Shown here piece by piece: positions 27,309 to 37,181 of a stretch of 64,000 bases of DNA. This DNA is from an uncultured Clostridia bacterium (lineage in GTDB: Bacteria; Bacillota; Clostridia; Peptostreptococcales; Anaerovoracaceae). The translations under genes were made by a program, and so were the position numbers. Below the pieces are notes generated by a model. It was not told the DNA's origin. It worked only from the letters and a program-made list of their open reading frames with translations, and searched no databases. The stretch spans positions 62,001 to 126,000 of the forward strand of contig CAMYVY010000001.1 in the NCBI GenBank assembly GCA_947302715.1. The letters are read 5' to 3'. The number at the start of each line of letters is the position of its first letter. The stretch's first letter is position 1.

Positions 27309-28551
27309 TGCGCCCAGGGGAACAAAGGATATACTCCCCCAAGAAATAAGCAAGTGGAATTATGTTGAAAACAGTTTTCGGAACGAATGTCTTAAGAATG
27401 GTTTTTCCGAAATCCGCACTCCTATCTTTGAGCATACGGAATTATTTAAACGAGGAGTAGGAGAAACAACGGACATAGTCCAAAAAGAAATGTATACATT
27501 TGAGGATCACGGTAATAGAAGCATTACGCTTAAACCGGAGGGAACGGCACCTGTCGTGAGAGCATTTCTCGAGAGCAAGCAGTATGCTGAGACTCAGCCG
27601 ACCAAGTATTTTTATAATACTTCTTGCTATCGCTATGAAAAACCGCAGGCCGGAAGGCTTCGTGAATTCCACCAGTTTGGCGTTGAGATTTTCGGTACCG
27701 ACAGCATGCTTGCAGACGTTCAGGTGATTTCTTTGGCCGATGATTTCTTAAAGAAACTCGGTATAAAGGATTTGGAACTGAGAATCAACAGCGTCGGATG
27801 CCCCAAATGCAGGGCTGAGTACAAGGAAGCCCTAAGGGATTATTTCAGACCTCATTTAAACGGTCTTTGCGATACATGTAAGGATAGATTTGAAAGAAAT
27901 CCGATGAGGATTATAGATTGCAAATCACCTCATGATCATGAACTTGCGCTTGGCGCTCCGAGCATCTTGGATTATCTCTGTGAAGAATGCAGTGAAGCCT
28001 TTGATGATTTAAAGGAAGGACTTGATGCTTCCGGTATTGAATATATAGTTGATCCTACCATTGTGAGAGGTCTTGACTATTACACCAAGACAGCCTTCGA
28101 ATTCGTTACAAATGAAATTGGAGCCCAGGGAACCGTCTGCGGTGGAGGAAGATATGACAATCTCATCAAAGAAATAGGTGACCAGGATATACCGGGAGTC
28201 GGCTTTGGTCTCGGAATAGAGAGATTGCTGCTTTTGATGGAAAAGACGGGAGCGTCGTTCCCCGAGCCAGAAACCATGGATGCGCTTATCATTACCTTGG
28301 GTGACGATGCAAAGAAGCACGGCATTTGGCTTGCGAGAGAGCTTAGAAGCAAGGGCCTGAAATGCGATATGGATGTCATGGAACGGAATATGAAGGGACA
28401 GCTTAAATATGCCGATAAAAAAGGCTATAGATATGCTGTGATAATCGGAGACAATGAACTGGCCTCAGGAAAATGTCAATTGAAGGATTTAAAGAATTCA
28501 ACGCAAGAGGATGTTTCATTTGATGACCTCGCTGAGTATCTCGGAAAATGA
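27298..28551 (+). CDS. hisS: Histidyl-tRNA synthetase
   Basis: Class II synthetase that charges tRNA-His. Motif 1 is near the N-terminus (R-G-T-K-D-I-L-P start), motif 2 is in the Y-R-Y-E-K-P-Q-A-G-R-L-R-E-F-H-Q segment with the catalytic arginine, and the HisRS-specific R-G-L-D-Y-Y and G-G-G-R-Y-D signatures are present. Motif 3 is G-F-G-L-G-I-E-R. A C-terminal anticodon-binding domain completes 417 residues. A Cys-rich stretch (C-P-K-C, C-D-T-C, C-E-E-C) in the insertion domain may bind zinc. ATG 27298 is preferred over an in-frame TTG at 27283 because GGGAGA lies just upstream of it. It overlaps the hemZ end by 11 bp, so no T-box leader is possible here. Confidence 0.96.
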   Translation: MLTNAPRGTKDILPQEISKWNYVENSFRNECLKNGFSEIRTPIFEHTELFKRGVGETTDIVQKEMYTFEDHGNRSITLKPEGTAPVVRAFLESKQYAETQPTKYFYNTSCYRYEKPQAGRLREFHQFGVEIFGTDSMLADVQVISLADDFLKKLGIKDLELRINSVGCPKCRAEYKEALRDYFRPHLNGLCDTCKDRFERNPMRIIDCKSPHDHELALGAPSILDYLCEECSEAFDDLKEGLDASGIEYIVDPTIVRGLDYYTKTAFEFVTNEIGAQGTVCGGGRYDNLIKEIGDQDIPGVGFGLGIERLLLLMEKTGASFPEPETMDALIITLGDDAKKHGIWLARELRSKGLKCDMDVMERNMKGQLKYADKKGYRYAVIIGDNELASGKCQLKDLKNSTQEDVSFDDLAEYLGK

Positions 28552-28604
28552 ATATTGGTTTAGTTTGTAAATTGCATTAGTTTATATTTTATAGAGGAAG
28601 AATC

Positions 28605-30401
28605 ATGGCAATAATCAAAAGAACAAATATGTGCGGAGAACTTCGCATAGAAGATCAGGGGAAAGAAGTAGCACTAAACGGTTGGGTCGCCAAGCAGCGC
28701 AGCCTCGGAAGTCTCATTTTCGTTGATTTGAGGGACAAAACCGGCATAACCCAGGTTGTGTTCGATGAGACAACGGAAAAGGATGTTTTCGATCTTGCGA
28801 ATACTCTGAGGAGCGAATATGCAATCGGAGTTAAGGGAACGGTTAGAGAAAGAAGCTCCAAGAATCCCGAAATGCCTACGGGTGATATAGAAATCCTGGC
28901 AAATGAATTGACTGTTTATTCCGTTTCGGACACACCTCCGATCTATGTTAAGGACGACGATAATGTTGACGACAACCTAAGATTGAAATACAGATATTTG
29001 GATCTAAGAAAACCAAAGATGCAGGAGATATTCAGACTTCGCCATGAAATGATGCAGGTCACCAGAAAATATTTCTCCGAAAATGGATTCACAGAAGTGG
29101 AAACGCCGAATCTTATCAAGGCAACTCCTGAAGGAGCAAGGGACTACTTGGTACCAAGCCGCGTTAACGAGGGAGCATTCTATGCTCTTCCTCAGTCTCC
29201 GCAGCTATTTAAGCAGCTCCTCATGGTAAGCGGATTCGATAGATATTTCCAAATAGCAAGATGTTTTAGAGACGAGGACCTTCGTGCGGACAGACAGCCT
29301 GAATTCACACAGATCGACCTCGAGATGTCCTTTGTCGATACCGACGATATTCTGGAGATTCAGGAAGGCTTCGTCAAAACTCTGTTCAAGGAAGTAAAAG
29401 GAATAGATATTCAAACCCCGCTCAGAAGAATGACCTATGATGAGGCGATGGAGCGCTTTGGTTCCGACAAGCCGGATCTTCGCTTTGGCTTCGAACTAAA
29501 GAAGCTAAATGATGTCGTCAAAGGAACCGACTTCAAGGTCTTCTCTGATGCCCTGGAAAACGGAGGAGATGTACGAGGAATTTGCATCGATGATGCATCC
29601 GACAAATTCAGCCGCAAGGACATCGATAAGCTCACCGAAAATGCAAAGCATTATGGAGCAAAGGGATTAGTCTGGATTCGCATGGAAGAGGACGAAAACG
29701 GAAATGAAATTAAATCATCCGTAAACAAGTTTTTCTCCCAGGAGCAGCTTAAAGAAATCGCCAATGTCTTTGATGCAAAGAAGAACGACCTTATTCTGAT
29801 AGCTGCCGATAAGCCTAAGGTTGTCTTTGACACGCTTGGATTCCTGAGACGTCACATTGCGGGACAATTGGGGCTTCTTGATGACAATAAATACGAGATT
29901 CTTTGGGTAGTAGACTTCCCGATGTTTGAGCGTGACGATGAGACCGGAGCATTAAAGGCGATGCATCATCCGTTTACACATCCAAAGTCTGAGGACATTC
30001 CTTTGATGGATACCGATCCAACCAAAGTCAAGGCTGACGCATATGACATCGTTATCAATGGTTATGAAGCAGGCGGCGGAAGCCTGAGAATCCATGAGGC
30101 AGATCTTCAGCAAAAGGTCTTCGAGATAATGAATATCGGACCCGAGGAATGTGAGAAGAAATTCGGATTCCTCCTCGATGCATTTAAATTTGGACCACCT
30201 CCACATGGCGGAATAGCATATGGTATGGATAGACTCGTCATGCTGTTCTCGGGCGACCTCGATATCAGAGATGTTGTTGCGTTCCCGAAGAATCAAAGGG
30301 CCCAGTGCCTCCTTTCCGGAGCGCCTGCGCCTGTTGACCAGGACCAGCTTGATGAACTCCATATTGCAGTAATAGATTCTTTGGAATCCGAATCAAATTA
30401 G
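28605..30401 (+). CDS. aspS: Aspartyl-tRNA synthetase
   Basis: Class IIb synthetase for tRNA-Asp (or tRNA-Asp/Asn if non-discriminating). The 598 residues include an N-terminal OB-fold anticodon-binding domain (G-W-V-A-K-Q-R to D-L-R-D-K-T-G). They also include class II motif 1, motif 2 around F-R-D-E-D-L-R-A-D-R-Q-P-E-F-T-Q, a bacterial GAD insertion domain, and motif 3 G-I-A-Y-G-M-D-R-L-V-M-L. Full length with the GAD domain marks the bacterial AspRS type. It lies 53 bp after hisS, a conserved pair, with a GAGGAAG ribosome-binding site. The short gap shows no terminator or T-box. Confidence 0.97.
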   Translation: MAIIKRTNMCGELRIEDQGKEVALNGWVAKQRSLGSLIFVDLRDKTGITQVVFDETTEKDVFDLANTLRSEYAIGVKGTVRERSSKNPEMPTGDIEILANELTVYSVSDTPPIYVKDDDNVDDNLRLKYRYLDLRKPKMQEIFRLRHEMMQVTRKYFSENGFTEVETPNLIKATPEGARDYLVPSRVNEGAFYALPQSPQLFKQLLMVSGFDRYFQIARCFRDEDLRADRQPEFTQIDLEMSFVDTDDILEIQEGFVKTLFKEVKGIDIQTPLRRMTYDEAMERFGSDKPDLRFGFELKKLNDVVKGTDFKVFSDALENGGDVRGICIDDASDKFSRKDIDKLTENAKHYGAKGLVWIRMEEDENGNEIKSSVNKFFSQEQLKEIANVFDAKKNDLILIAADKPKVVFDTLGFLRRHIAGQLGLLDDNKYEILWVVDFPMFERDDETGALKAMHHPFTHPKSEDIPLMDTDPTKVKADAYDIVINGYEAGGGSLRIHEADLQQKVFEIMNIGPEECEKKFGFLLDAFKFGPPPHGGIAYGMDRLVMLFSGDLDIRDVVAFPKNQRAQCLLSGAPAPVDQDQLDELHIAVIDSLESESN

Positions 30402-30409
30402 TATAAGTT

Positions 30410-31045
30410 ATGAATTCAGAACCATTGACTAAAATTAAAGACAAAAAAAGAATTGGACTGATGGGTGGGACATTTGATCCTGTTCATTTTGCTCATACGG
30501 GACTTGCCCTTGCTGCAGCAGAGGAACTCGGCTTCGAAAAGGTGATAATGATTCCGGCCTTCATTCAGCCATTCAAAAGAAACAAATATGTGACGTCTGA
30601 TGAGCATAGACTTGAAATGCTTAGAATTGCGGTTGAACAATACGATAAGCTCGAGATCTCCACATGGGAGATTGAAAAGGGCGGAATATCGTATACATAT
30701 GACACCGTAATGCATTTCAAAGAAGAGTATCCTGATAAGGATTTGTGGTTCATAATGGGAAGCGACTCTCTGATGAAACTGGAGAACTGGTATAAGGGAA
30801 CTGACTTACTGAGGATTTGCTCATTTGCCGTCGGTACAAGGCCGATGGACGATACTTCTAAATTGGATGAAACTATCCACATACTAAAAGCAAAGTATGG
30901 AACAGAGATTTATCCAATTAAGCAGAAGATGCTTCCCATCAATTCAACTATGGTGAGAGATTTATTGGAAAGGGAAGAACCCATATCCGGACTGGTACTT
31001 CCGGGAGTGGAAAACTACATTTATGAAAACGAGCTCTATATCTAA
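30410..31045 (+). CDS. nadD: Nicotinate-nucleotide adenylyltransferase
   Basis: Transfers AMP from ATP to nicotinate mononucleotide, making the immediate NAD precursor. The nucleotidyltransferase signature G-G-T-F-D-P-V-H-F-A-H is at 19-29 and the second motif (I-N-S-T-M-V-R, equivalent to I-S-S-T-x-I-R) near the C-terminus. The length of 211 residues is standard, with about ten extra residues at the N-terminus. It begins 8 bp after aspS and its end overlaps yqeK by 23 bp. The nadD-yqeK-rsfS order is widespread in Firmicutes. Confidence 0.96.
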   Translation: MNSEPLTKIKDKKRIGLMGGTFDPVHFAHTGLALAAAEELGFEKVIMIPAFIQPFKRNKYVTSDEHRLEMLRIAVEQYDKLEISTWEIEKGGISYTYDTVMHFKEEYPDKDLWFIMGSDSLMKLENWYKGTDLLRICSFAVGTRPMDDTSKLDETIHILKAKYGTEIYPIKQKMLPINSTMVRDLLEREEPISGLVLPGVENYIYENELYI

Positions 31046-31637
31046 GCACTTAACAAAAGAAGAAATAATTAATGAATGCCTGAAGCTGCTTACAGAAAAA
31101 AGATTAATCCATACACTGGGCGTGAAGGAGACTGCCCTGCAGCTTATCAAGCATCATGTGCCGGATTGGGCGGAAGAAAACGAATTGATTGAAAAGGCTG
31201 AAATTGCAACATATTGCCATGATATATTCCGCGGCAAAAAAGGCGATGATCTTAATTCTTTGGTTAGGAAATACAATCTGCCCGATGTATATCTTGACAA
31301 GCCGAATCTTGCACATGGAAAACTTGCGGTATGCTTTATGAAAGAGGAGCTTGGCATAGAAGATGATGACATATTAAATGCTGTAAGCTATCATACGACA
31401 GGTAGAGACAATATGTCCTTCCTCGAGAAGATAGTATTTATTGCGGACGCAATAGAACCCGGACGGAGTTATCCGGGACTTGAGGACATTCGAAATATGG
31501 CATTTACGGATATCAATAAAGCATGTCTAATGTCACTTGAAAGCACAGTTAATCACCTTCGCGAGCAAGACCTACCCGAAGCTGAAATTGATTCAGACAC
31601 GTTACAAGCAATCAATTATTTTAAGGAGCATTTCTAA
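31023..31637 (+). CDS. yqeK: YqeK-type HD domain diadenosine tetraphosphate hydrolase
   Basis: HD-superfamily protein of 204 residues. YqeK family members hydrolyse Ap4A symmetrically to two ADP, a stress-nucleotide clearing step. Metal ligands visible are H30 in L-I-H-T-L-G-V, H66-D67 in T-Y-C-H-D, and later H-T-T-G-R-D and I-V-F-I-A-D-A-I-E-P-G-R, the last a YqeK hallmark. The ATG at 31023 lies inside the nadD 3' end, a 23-bp overlap that implies translational coupling; its ribosome-binding site is weak. A stem-loop follows the gene before rsfS. Confidence 0.92.
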   Translation: MKTSSISKHLTKEEIINECLKLLTEKRLIHTLGVKETALQLIKHHVPDWAEENELIEKAEIATYCHDIFRGKKGDDLNSLVRKYNLPDVYLDKPNLAHGKLAVCFMKEELGIEDDDILNAVSYHTTGRDNMSFLEKIVFIADAIEPGRSYPGLEDIRNMAFTDINKACLMSLESTVNHLREQDLPEAEIDSDTLQAINYFKEHF

Positions 31638-31649
31638 AAATATTTTGTT

Positions 31650-31682
31650 TGTGTGAATATGTAGGTCCTTCATATTCACACA
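31650..31682. repeat. Perfect 12-bp stem-loop between yqeK and rsfS
   Basis: TGTGTGAATATG and CATATTCACACA flank a 9-base loop. There is no T-tract downstream, so it is more likely an mRNA-stability or processing hairpin than a strong terminator. Confidence 0.7.
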
Positions 31683-31723
31683 TAAGAGAATTTGAAAAAG
31701 ATTATCGATATAAGGAGAATTGA

Positions 31724-32095
31724 ATGACGAGTAAGGAAATGGCCGATAAGGCTGCAAAAGTACTTGATGAAAAGTTGGCAGAAAGAATCGTTATAATCGA
31801 AGTCGCGGAAAAATCATCCTTCGCGGACTATCTAATATTGGCCAACGGCAAAAATCAGAGACAGGTGATGTCTCTTGCCGATGATGTCGAAGATGCCCTT
31901 GCCAAAGAAGGACAATTCCCAAAGGGTGTCGAAGGTAGAGGAAATACCGGCTGGGTGCTTCTGGACATGGGAGATATTATAGTCAATATCTTTGATAAAG
32001 AGATGAGGGACAAATATAATATCGAAAAGGTTTGGGGAGATTGCCCGATTACCGAATATGGCGACGGAAATCAAGTTGAAGGATTTAATGACTGA
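31724..32095 (+). CDS. rsfS: Ribosomal silencing factor RsfS
   Basis: Binds ribosomal protein L14 (uL14) and blocks 30S-50S joining when nutrients are scarce. The 123-residue length and the segments [19 protein letters not shown] and G-D-I-I-V-N-I-F match the RsfS/Iojap family. An AAGGAG site lies well placed before the ATG. It completes the nadD-yqeK-rsfS trio and is followed 29 bp later by leuS, which is probably co-transcribed. Confidence 0.95.
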   Translation: MTSKEMADKAAKVLDEKLAERIVIIEVAEKSSFADYLILANGKNQRQVMSLADDVEDALAKEGQFPKGVEGRGNTGWVLLDMGDIIVNIFDKEMRDKYNIEKVWGDCPITEYGDGNQVEGFND

Positions 32096-32124
32096 TAAAG
32101 TGTGTAGAAGGAGAACGAAAAGTC

Positions 32125-34530
32125 ATGGAAGATAAGAGATACGACTTTACTGAGATAGAAAAGAAATGGCAAAAATATTGGGAAGACAATAAGACATTCA
32201 AGACCGACGGTTATGATTTTGACAAACCGAAGTATTATGTTTTGGACATGTTTCCATATCCTTCGGGAGAAGGCCTCCATGTAGGACATCCGGAAGGCTA
32301 TACGGCAACGGATGTTATCTCCAGAATGAAGAGAATGCAGGGCTTTAACGTAATGCATCCGATGGGCTTTGATGCCTTTGGTCTTCCTGCCGAACAATTT
32401 GCATTAAAGACGGGACACCATCCTGCCGAATTCACATATGCAAATATAGACCATTTCAGAGAGCAGATAAAGTCTCTCGGCTTTTCCTATGACTGGGATA
32501 GGGAGATTAGCACTTGTGACCCCGAATACTATAGATGGACGCAGTGGATTTTCCTCCAGCTCTACAATAAAGGTCTGGCATATATTGCTGAGATGCCTGT
32601 AAACTGGTGCCCCGAGCTCGGTGCCGTCCTTGCAAACGAGGAAGTAATAGACGGCAAATCCGAAGTCGGAGGATTCCCCGTCGTAAGAAAGAATATGCGT
32701 CAGTGGGTCCTAAAGATTACCGAATATGCCGAGAAACTCCTCGAAGGCCTCGATGATTTGGATTGGCCTGAATCCACCAAGGAGATGCAGAGAAACTGGA
32801 TCGGTAAATCCATAGGTGCCGATGTAATATTCAAGATCAAAGATACCGATAAGGAATTTACCGTATTCACAACCAGAGCGGATACTCTTTATGGTGCCAC
32901 TTATTGCGTAATGTCGCCTGAGCATCCATTTGTAAATGAAATAACATCTCCGGAAAAGAAGGAAGAGATTGAAGCATATCAAAAGGAATGCGCAACAAAA
33001 TCCGATTTGGAGAGAACGGATTTGAACAAGAATAAAACGGGTGTATTTACCGGTGCCTATGCCATTAATCCCGTGAACGGTAAGGAAATACCAATATGGA
33101 TTTCCGACTACGTACTTGCTTCATATGGTACAGGTGCTATCATGGCCGTTCCGGCGCACGATACCAGAGACTACGAATTTGCAAAGAAATTCGGTCTCGA
33201 AATAATTCCTGTTCTGGAGGGGGGAAATATCGAAGAAGAAGCCTATACCGGGGACGGTCCGCATATCAACAGCGGATTTCTTGATGGACTCGGAAAGGAA
33301 GAAGCAATCAACAAAATGGCTGATTGGCTTCAGGAGAACAAAGTTGGAGAGAGAAAGATTCAGTACAAATTAAGAGATTGGCTCTTCTCAAGACAGAGGT
33401 ATTGGGGTGAACCGATTCCGGTCATTCACATGGAAGACGGAACCATGAGAACCGTTTCGGAATGCGATCTTCCTTTGGAATTACCGGTAACCGAAAACTA
33501 TAAACCAAGTGGGGATGGTGAGTCTCCGCTTGCTCATTGTGACGACTGGCTTACGGTTGAAATTGACGGAGTCAAGGGAAAGAGAGAAACGAATACCATG
33601 CCTCAGTGGGCCGGTTCCTGCTGGTATTATATGCGTTATCTCGATCCGCATAACGATAAAGCCATTGCCGACAAGAAGCTTCTCGACCACTGGCTTCCTG
33701 TAGATCTCTATGTGGGCGGAGCAGAGCACGCAGTTCTTCACTTGCTCTATTCGAGATTCTGGCACAAGGTTCTCTATGATTTGGGAGTTGTTTCAACAAA
33801 TGAGCCGTTCCAGAAGCTGTTCCATCAAGGAATGATTCTGGGAGATGACGGTTCAAAGATGTCCAAGTCCAGAGGAAATGTAGTTAATCCGGATGAACTC
33901 ATCGTGAGTCATGGTGCGGATGCTGTAAGGCTCTACGAGATGTTTATGGGACCTCTTGAAGCATCACTTCCTTGGTCTTCGGACGGAATGACGGGAGCAA
34001 AGAAATGGCTCGACAGAGTATTCCGCATGGCCACAAATGAGGAAATGATTACCGAAGAAGAAACTCCGGAACTTGATTATGTATATAATTATACTGTCAA
34101 GAAGGTCACAAGCGACATCGAGACTTTGAACTTCAATACTGCGATAAGTCAGATGATGATCTTTGTAAATGATGTCTATAAGCTTGGAAAAATCAATAAG
34201 GAGATGTTGATCTCGTTTACGAAGATGCTCTCTTGCTTTGCTCCACATTTGGGTGAAGAGCTTCACAGTATCTTGACCGGAGAGGAAACACTTGCTTATT
34301 CAAAATGGCCGACTTATGATGAATCGAAATTAAAACTCGACACTGTTGAAATAGTTGTCCAGATAAATGGAAAAGTTAAATCAAAATTGAACGTACCCGG
34401 GAATATGACCAAGGAAGAAATGGAAAACTACGTGATGGAGCTTGAGGATGTAAAATCACTCACCGAAGGAAAATCCATTGCTAAGGTCATAGCGGTTCCC
34501 GGAAGACTGATAAACATCGTTGTTAAATAA
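32125..34530 (+). CDS. leuS: Leucyl-tRNA synthetase
   Basis: Class I synthetase charging tRNA-Leu. The HIGH motif is H-V-G-H at 52-55 within [16 protein letters not shown], a LeuRS-specific sequence, and K-M-S-K-S lies at 578-582. The editing domain contains [10 protein letters not shown], with its T-rich motif intact, so proofreading should be active. At 801 residues it is the usual bacterial single-chain form. The 29-bp gap from rsfS leaves no space for a T-box. rnjA follows 23 bp downstream. Confidence 0.98.
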   Translation: MEDKRYDFTEIEKKWQKYWEDNKTFKTDGYDFDKPKYYVLDMFPYPSGEGLHVGHPEGYTATDVISRMKRMQGFNVMHPMGFDAFGLPAEQFALKTGHHPAEFTYANIDHFREQIKSLGFSYDWDREISTCDPEYYRWTQWIFLQLYNKGLAYIAEMPVNWCPELGAVLANEEVIDGKSEVGGFPVVRKNMRQWVLKITEYAEKLLEGLDDLDWPESTKEMQRNWIGKSIGADVIFKIKDTDKEFTVFTTRADTLYGATYCVMSPEHPFVNEITSPEKKEEIEAYQKECATKSDLERTDLNKNKTGVFTGAYAINPVNGKEIPIWISDYVLASYGTGAIMAVPAHDTRDYEFAKKFGLEIIPVLEGGNIEEEAYTGDGPHINSGFLDGLGKEEAINKMADWLQENKVGERKIQYKLRDWLFSRQRYWGEPIPVIHMEDGTMRTVSECDLPLELPVTENYKPSGDGESPLAHCDDWLTVEIDGVKGKRETNTMPQWAGSCWYYMRYLDPHNDKAIADKKLLDHWLPVDLYVGGAEHAVLHLLYSRFWHKVLYDLGVVSTNEPFQKLFHQGMILGDDGSKMSKSRGNVVNPDELIVSHGADAVRLYEMFMGPLEASLPWSSDGMTGAKKWLDRVFRMATNEEMITEEETPELDYVYNYTVKKVTSDIETLNFNTAISQMMIFVNDVYKLGKINKEMLISFTKMLSCFAPHLGEELHSILTGEETLAYSKWPTYDESKLKLDTVEIVVQINGKVKSKLNVPGNMTKEEMENYVMELEDVKSLTEGKSIAKVIAVPGRLINIVVK

Positions 34531-34553
34531 TAACGATAAGGGAAAGGAGACTA

Positions 34554-36473
34554 ATGGAAACAAAGGATAAAACTAAAAATAAGGCTAAAAACAAGGTTAG
34601 TAAATTAAGCAAAACCAATAAAACGAACAAATCCAACAAAAAAGATATATCGAAGAACGATTCTAGTAGAAAAACCGGAAGTAACGCCAAGAGCGGTGCT
34701 AAAAACAGTACTAAAAGCAAAAAGAGCAGCGGGATAGCCAAGAAGGCCACCAAGACCATTGCAAAGACTGCTGCCAAGCTCACCGAGAAGGCTATAGGGA
34801 GAAAACCTGCACCAAGGGCTGCAGATAATCTAAAGGTATTTCCTATCGGAGGATTGAACGAGATAGGAAAAAACATGACCGTATTGGAGTACAAGGATGA
34901 ACTTCTCATCATCGACTGCGGCATGTCTTTCCCTGAAGACGATATGTTTGGAATCGATGTAGTTATTCCTGACTTCTCGTATCTTGTCAACAACGCAAAA
35001 AATATCGTTGGCTTAATACTAACTCATGGTCATGAAGATCATATTGGAGGAATACCTTATCTACTTAAACAAGTAAATATACCGGTATTCGGAACTCCGA
35101 TTACACTTGGTCTTGTTGACAACAAATTAAAGGAACATGGAATAAAAGGTGATTTAAGAACATTCCACGCGGGAGATACCCTTAAAATCGGAAAGTATAC
35201 CGTTGATGCTATTCGCACAACACATTCGGTTGCCGATGCGGTATGTTTCTACGTTCAAACTCCTGCAGCCACCTTGTTCCATACGGGCGATTTTAAAATT
35301 GACTATACGCCGATAGACGGTGAGCCGATGGATCTTCAGAAGTTTGCCGAAATAGGGGAACGCGGTGTCGACATAATGCTCGCGGACAGTACCAATGTAT
35401 TGAGACCGGGCTTCACCAAATCTGAGAGAGTTGTAGGCGAGACCTTGGACTCCATCTTTAGAGAAGCCAAGGGAAGAATCATTATTGCTACATTCTCTTC
35501 CAATATCAACAGAGTTCAAAAGATAATTGAGCTCACCGCAAAATATGGAAGACATTTTTCCGTATCGGGCAAAAGTATGGAGAAGGTAGTCAATTTGGCT
35601 CAGGAGCTTGGATATATCAAGGTCCCGAGAGGCGCTTATGTAGACCTTGCCCAGATGGATATGTTCTCCGACAACAAGATGGTCATAATCACGACCGGAA
35701 GCCAGGGAGAACCAATGTCTGCTCTTGCTCGTATGGCAAACGACGAACATAAAAACGTGAAGCTTAAGAAGGGAGATATGGTAATTCTCTCTTCGACGCC
35801 CGTACCGGGAAACGAGAAAAGCGTATCCAATGTTGTCAACAAGCTTTACGAAAAGGAAGTACAAGTAATTTACAATGAAATTCTTGATATCCACGTCTCG
35901 GGACATGCCTGTCAGGAAGAACTGAAAATGATGCATTCGCTCATTAAACCGAAGTTCTTTATGCCTGCACACGGTGAGACGAGACATCTCGTTGAGCATG
36001 GTAAGCTTGCCGAATCGCTTGGAATGAAGGCAAAGAATATTTTCATCCTCTCCAATGGGGATCAACTTACCGTAACAAAGAAATCGGCAACCATGTTCAA
36101 AAATGTCGTGAGTGCCGAGGACATAATGGTTGATGGCTTTGGAATAGGTGATGTGGGAAATGCAGTCCTAAGAGAACGAAAGAACCTTTCAACCGGAGGG
36201 CTTTTACTGGTATCTGCGGCTATCGATACGACCTATGGCACGATTGTCTCGGGACCCATGATTGAATCACAAGGCTTTGTCTATGTCAAAGAGAACACAG
36301 CGTTAATCAACGAAGCAAAAAACATCGCCGAAAAGGTGATAAATGCGAGATTGGACTCCGGAAAATATGACACAAACGAGGTAAAGGACCAACTAAAGAG
36401 TGAAATTAAGAGATTTATATCAAAAAACATTCATAGAAGTCCGGTTATAATAATTAATCTTATGGAATTTTGA
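34554..36473 (+). CDS. rnjA: Ribonuclease J with lysine-rich N-terminal extension
   Basis: Metallo-beta-lactamase/beta-CASP nuclease with 5'-3' exo- and endoribonuclease activity, central to mRNA decay and rRNA maturation. The catalytic motif T-H-G-H-E-D-H is at 157-163. The beta-CASP motifs follow (H-T-G-D-F-K-I-D, D-S-T-N, S-G-H-A, M-P-A-H-G-E-T-R-H), and the C-terminal domain is complete. The core starts around residue 92 (L-K-V-F-P-I-G-G-L-N-E-I-G-K-N). Before it are about 90 residues of low-complexity basic sequence with 26 lysines and many Asn/Ser/Thr. That makes 639 residues instead of about 555. The start ATG has a GGAAAGGAG ribosome-binding site, so the extension is likely translated. 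It may bind RNA or ribosomes. Confidence 0.95.
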   Translation: METKDKTKNKAKNKVSKLSKTNKTNKSNKKDISKNDSSRKTGSNAKSGAKNSTKSKKSSGIAKKATKTIAKTAAKLTEKAIGRKPAPRAADNLKVFPIGGLNEIGKNMTVLEYKDELLIIDCGMSFPEDDMFGIDVVIPDFSYLVNNAKNIVGLILTHGHEDHIGGIPYLLKQVNIPVFGTPITLGLVDNKLKEHGIKGDLRTFHAGDTLKIGKYTVDAIRTTHSVADAVCFYVQTPAATLFHTGDFKIDYTPIDGEPMDLQKFAEIGERGVDIMLADSTNVLRPGFTKSERVVGETLDSIFREAKGRIIIATFSSNINRVQKIIELTAKYGRHFSVSGKSMEKVVNLAQELGYIKVPRGAYVDLAQMDMFSDNKMVIITTGSQGEPMSALARMANDEHKNVKLKKGDMVILSSTPVPGNEKSVSNVVNKLYEKEVQVIYNEILDIHVSGHACQEELKMMHSLIKPKFFMPAHGETRHLVEHGKLAESLGMKAKNIFILSNGDQLTVTKKSATMFKNVVSAEDIMVDGFGIGDVGNAVLRERKNLSTGGLLLVSAAIDTTYGTIVSGPMIESQGFVYVKENTALINEAKNIAEKVINARLDSGKYDTNEVKDQLKSEIKRFISKNIHRSPVIIINLMEF

Positions 36474-36498
36474 CGCATTATAAGATATTTGGTATAAT
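36470..36498 (+). promoter_or_regulatory. Strong sigma-A promoter for efp
   Basis: TTGACG (36470-36475), a 17-bp spacer and TATAAT (36493-36498) give a near-consensus promoter. The -35 overlaps the rnjA stop codon TGA (36471-36473). It lets efp be transcribed independently of the leuS-rnjA operon. Confidence 0.8.
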
Positions 36499-36538
36499 TC
36501 ACATATATATTTTGATAAAGTAATTAAGGAGATTGTTT

Positions 36539-37102
36539 ATGATTACAGCAGGCGACTTTAGAAAAGGTATAACATTTGAAATCGATGGTGAACCATATGT
36601 AATTCTTGACTTTCAGCATGTAAAGCCGGGAAAGGGTGCTGCATTCGTAAGAACCAAGTATAAGAATATCATAACTGGTGCTACCAGAGAGGAAGCCTTC
36701 AACCCGAGTGAGAAGTTTGAGAACGCCAGAATTGATACCAAGGTTATGCAGTATCTTTACAATGACGGTGAGCTTTATTATTTCATGGACAAGGATAGCT
36801 TCGAACAGATTCCTCTTAGCTATGAACAGGTTGAGGATGCCATCAAATACCTGAGAGAAAATGATGAGGCTACAATCAAGTTCTACAAGGAGAATGCCTT
36901 CCAGGTAGAAGCACCTAATTTTGTAAATCTAAAGGTTGTAGAAACTGAACCCGGTGTCAAGGGCGATACGGCAACCAATGTAACCAAAGCCGCTACTGTA
37001 GAAACAGGTGCAGTGGTTCAAGTTCCAATCTTCATAAATGAAGGTGAGCTTATTCAAATCGATACCAGAAGTGGTGAATATCTTGGAAGGGCAAAGGAAT
37101 AA
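36539..37102 (+). CDS. efp: Translation elongation factor P
   Basis: EF-P rescues ribosomes stalled on polyproline stretches. The N-terminal KOW-like domain (I-T-A-G-D-F-R-K-G, then [14 protein letters not shown]) carries the tip lysine of the P-G-K-G-A loop at about residue 32. Two OB domains follow, ending R-T-G-x-Y-L-G-R-A-like (S-G-E-Y-L-G-R-A). ATG 36539 was chosen over TTG 36533 because AAGGAG is 7 bases upstream of it, giving 187 residues. The modification enzymes EpmA/B or YmfI are not in this window, so the modification type is unknown. Confidence 0.97.
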   Translation: MITAGDFRKGITFEIDGEPYVILDFQHVKPGKGAAFVRTKYKNIITGATREEAFNPSEKFENARIDTKVMQYLYNDGELYYFMDKDSFEQIPLSYEQVEDAIKYLRENDEATIKFYKENAFQVEAPNFVNLKVVETEPGVKGDTATNVTKAATVETGAVVQVPIFINEGELIQIDTRSGEYLGRAKE

Positions 37103-37132
37103 TCATTAAACCTTTATATTGAGACGTATAAA

Positions 37133-37159
37133 AGAGGAACGCATTTTTTGCGTTCCTCT
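37133..37159. terminator. Perfect 11-bp stem-loop after efp
   Basis: AGAGGAACGCA and TGCGTTCCTCT flank a five-base T loop, 30 bp after the efp stop. It probably ends the efp transcript, but the following bases are not T-rich, so efficiency is uncertain. Confidence 0.55.
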
Positions 37160-37181
37160 CTAACATTAATAAGGGAGTTTT

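Noticed and set aside
35154..36065. Antisense open frame of about 300 codons inside rnjA
   Set aside because: It mirrors the codon pattern of the well-supported rnjA, has no recognisable domain and no ribosome-binding site.
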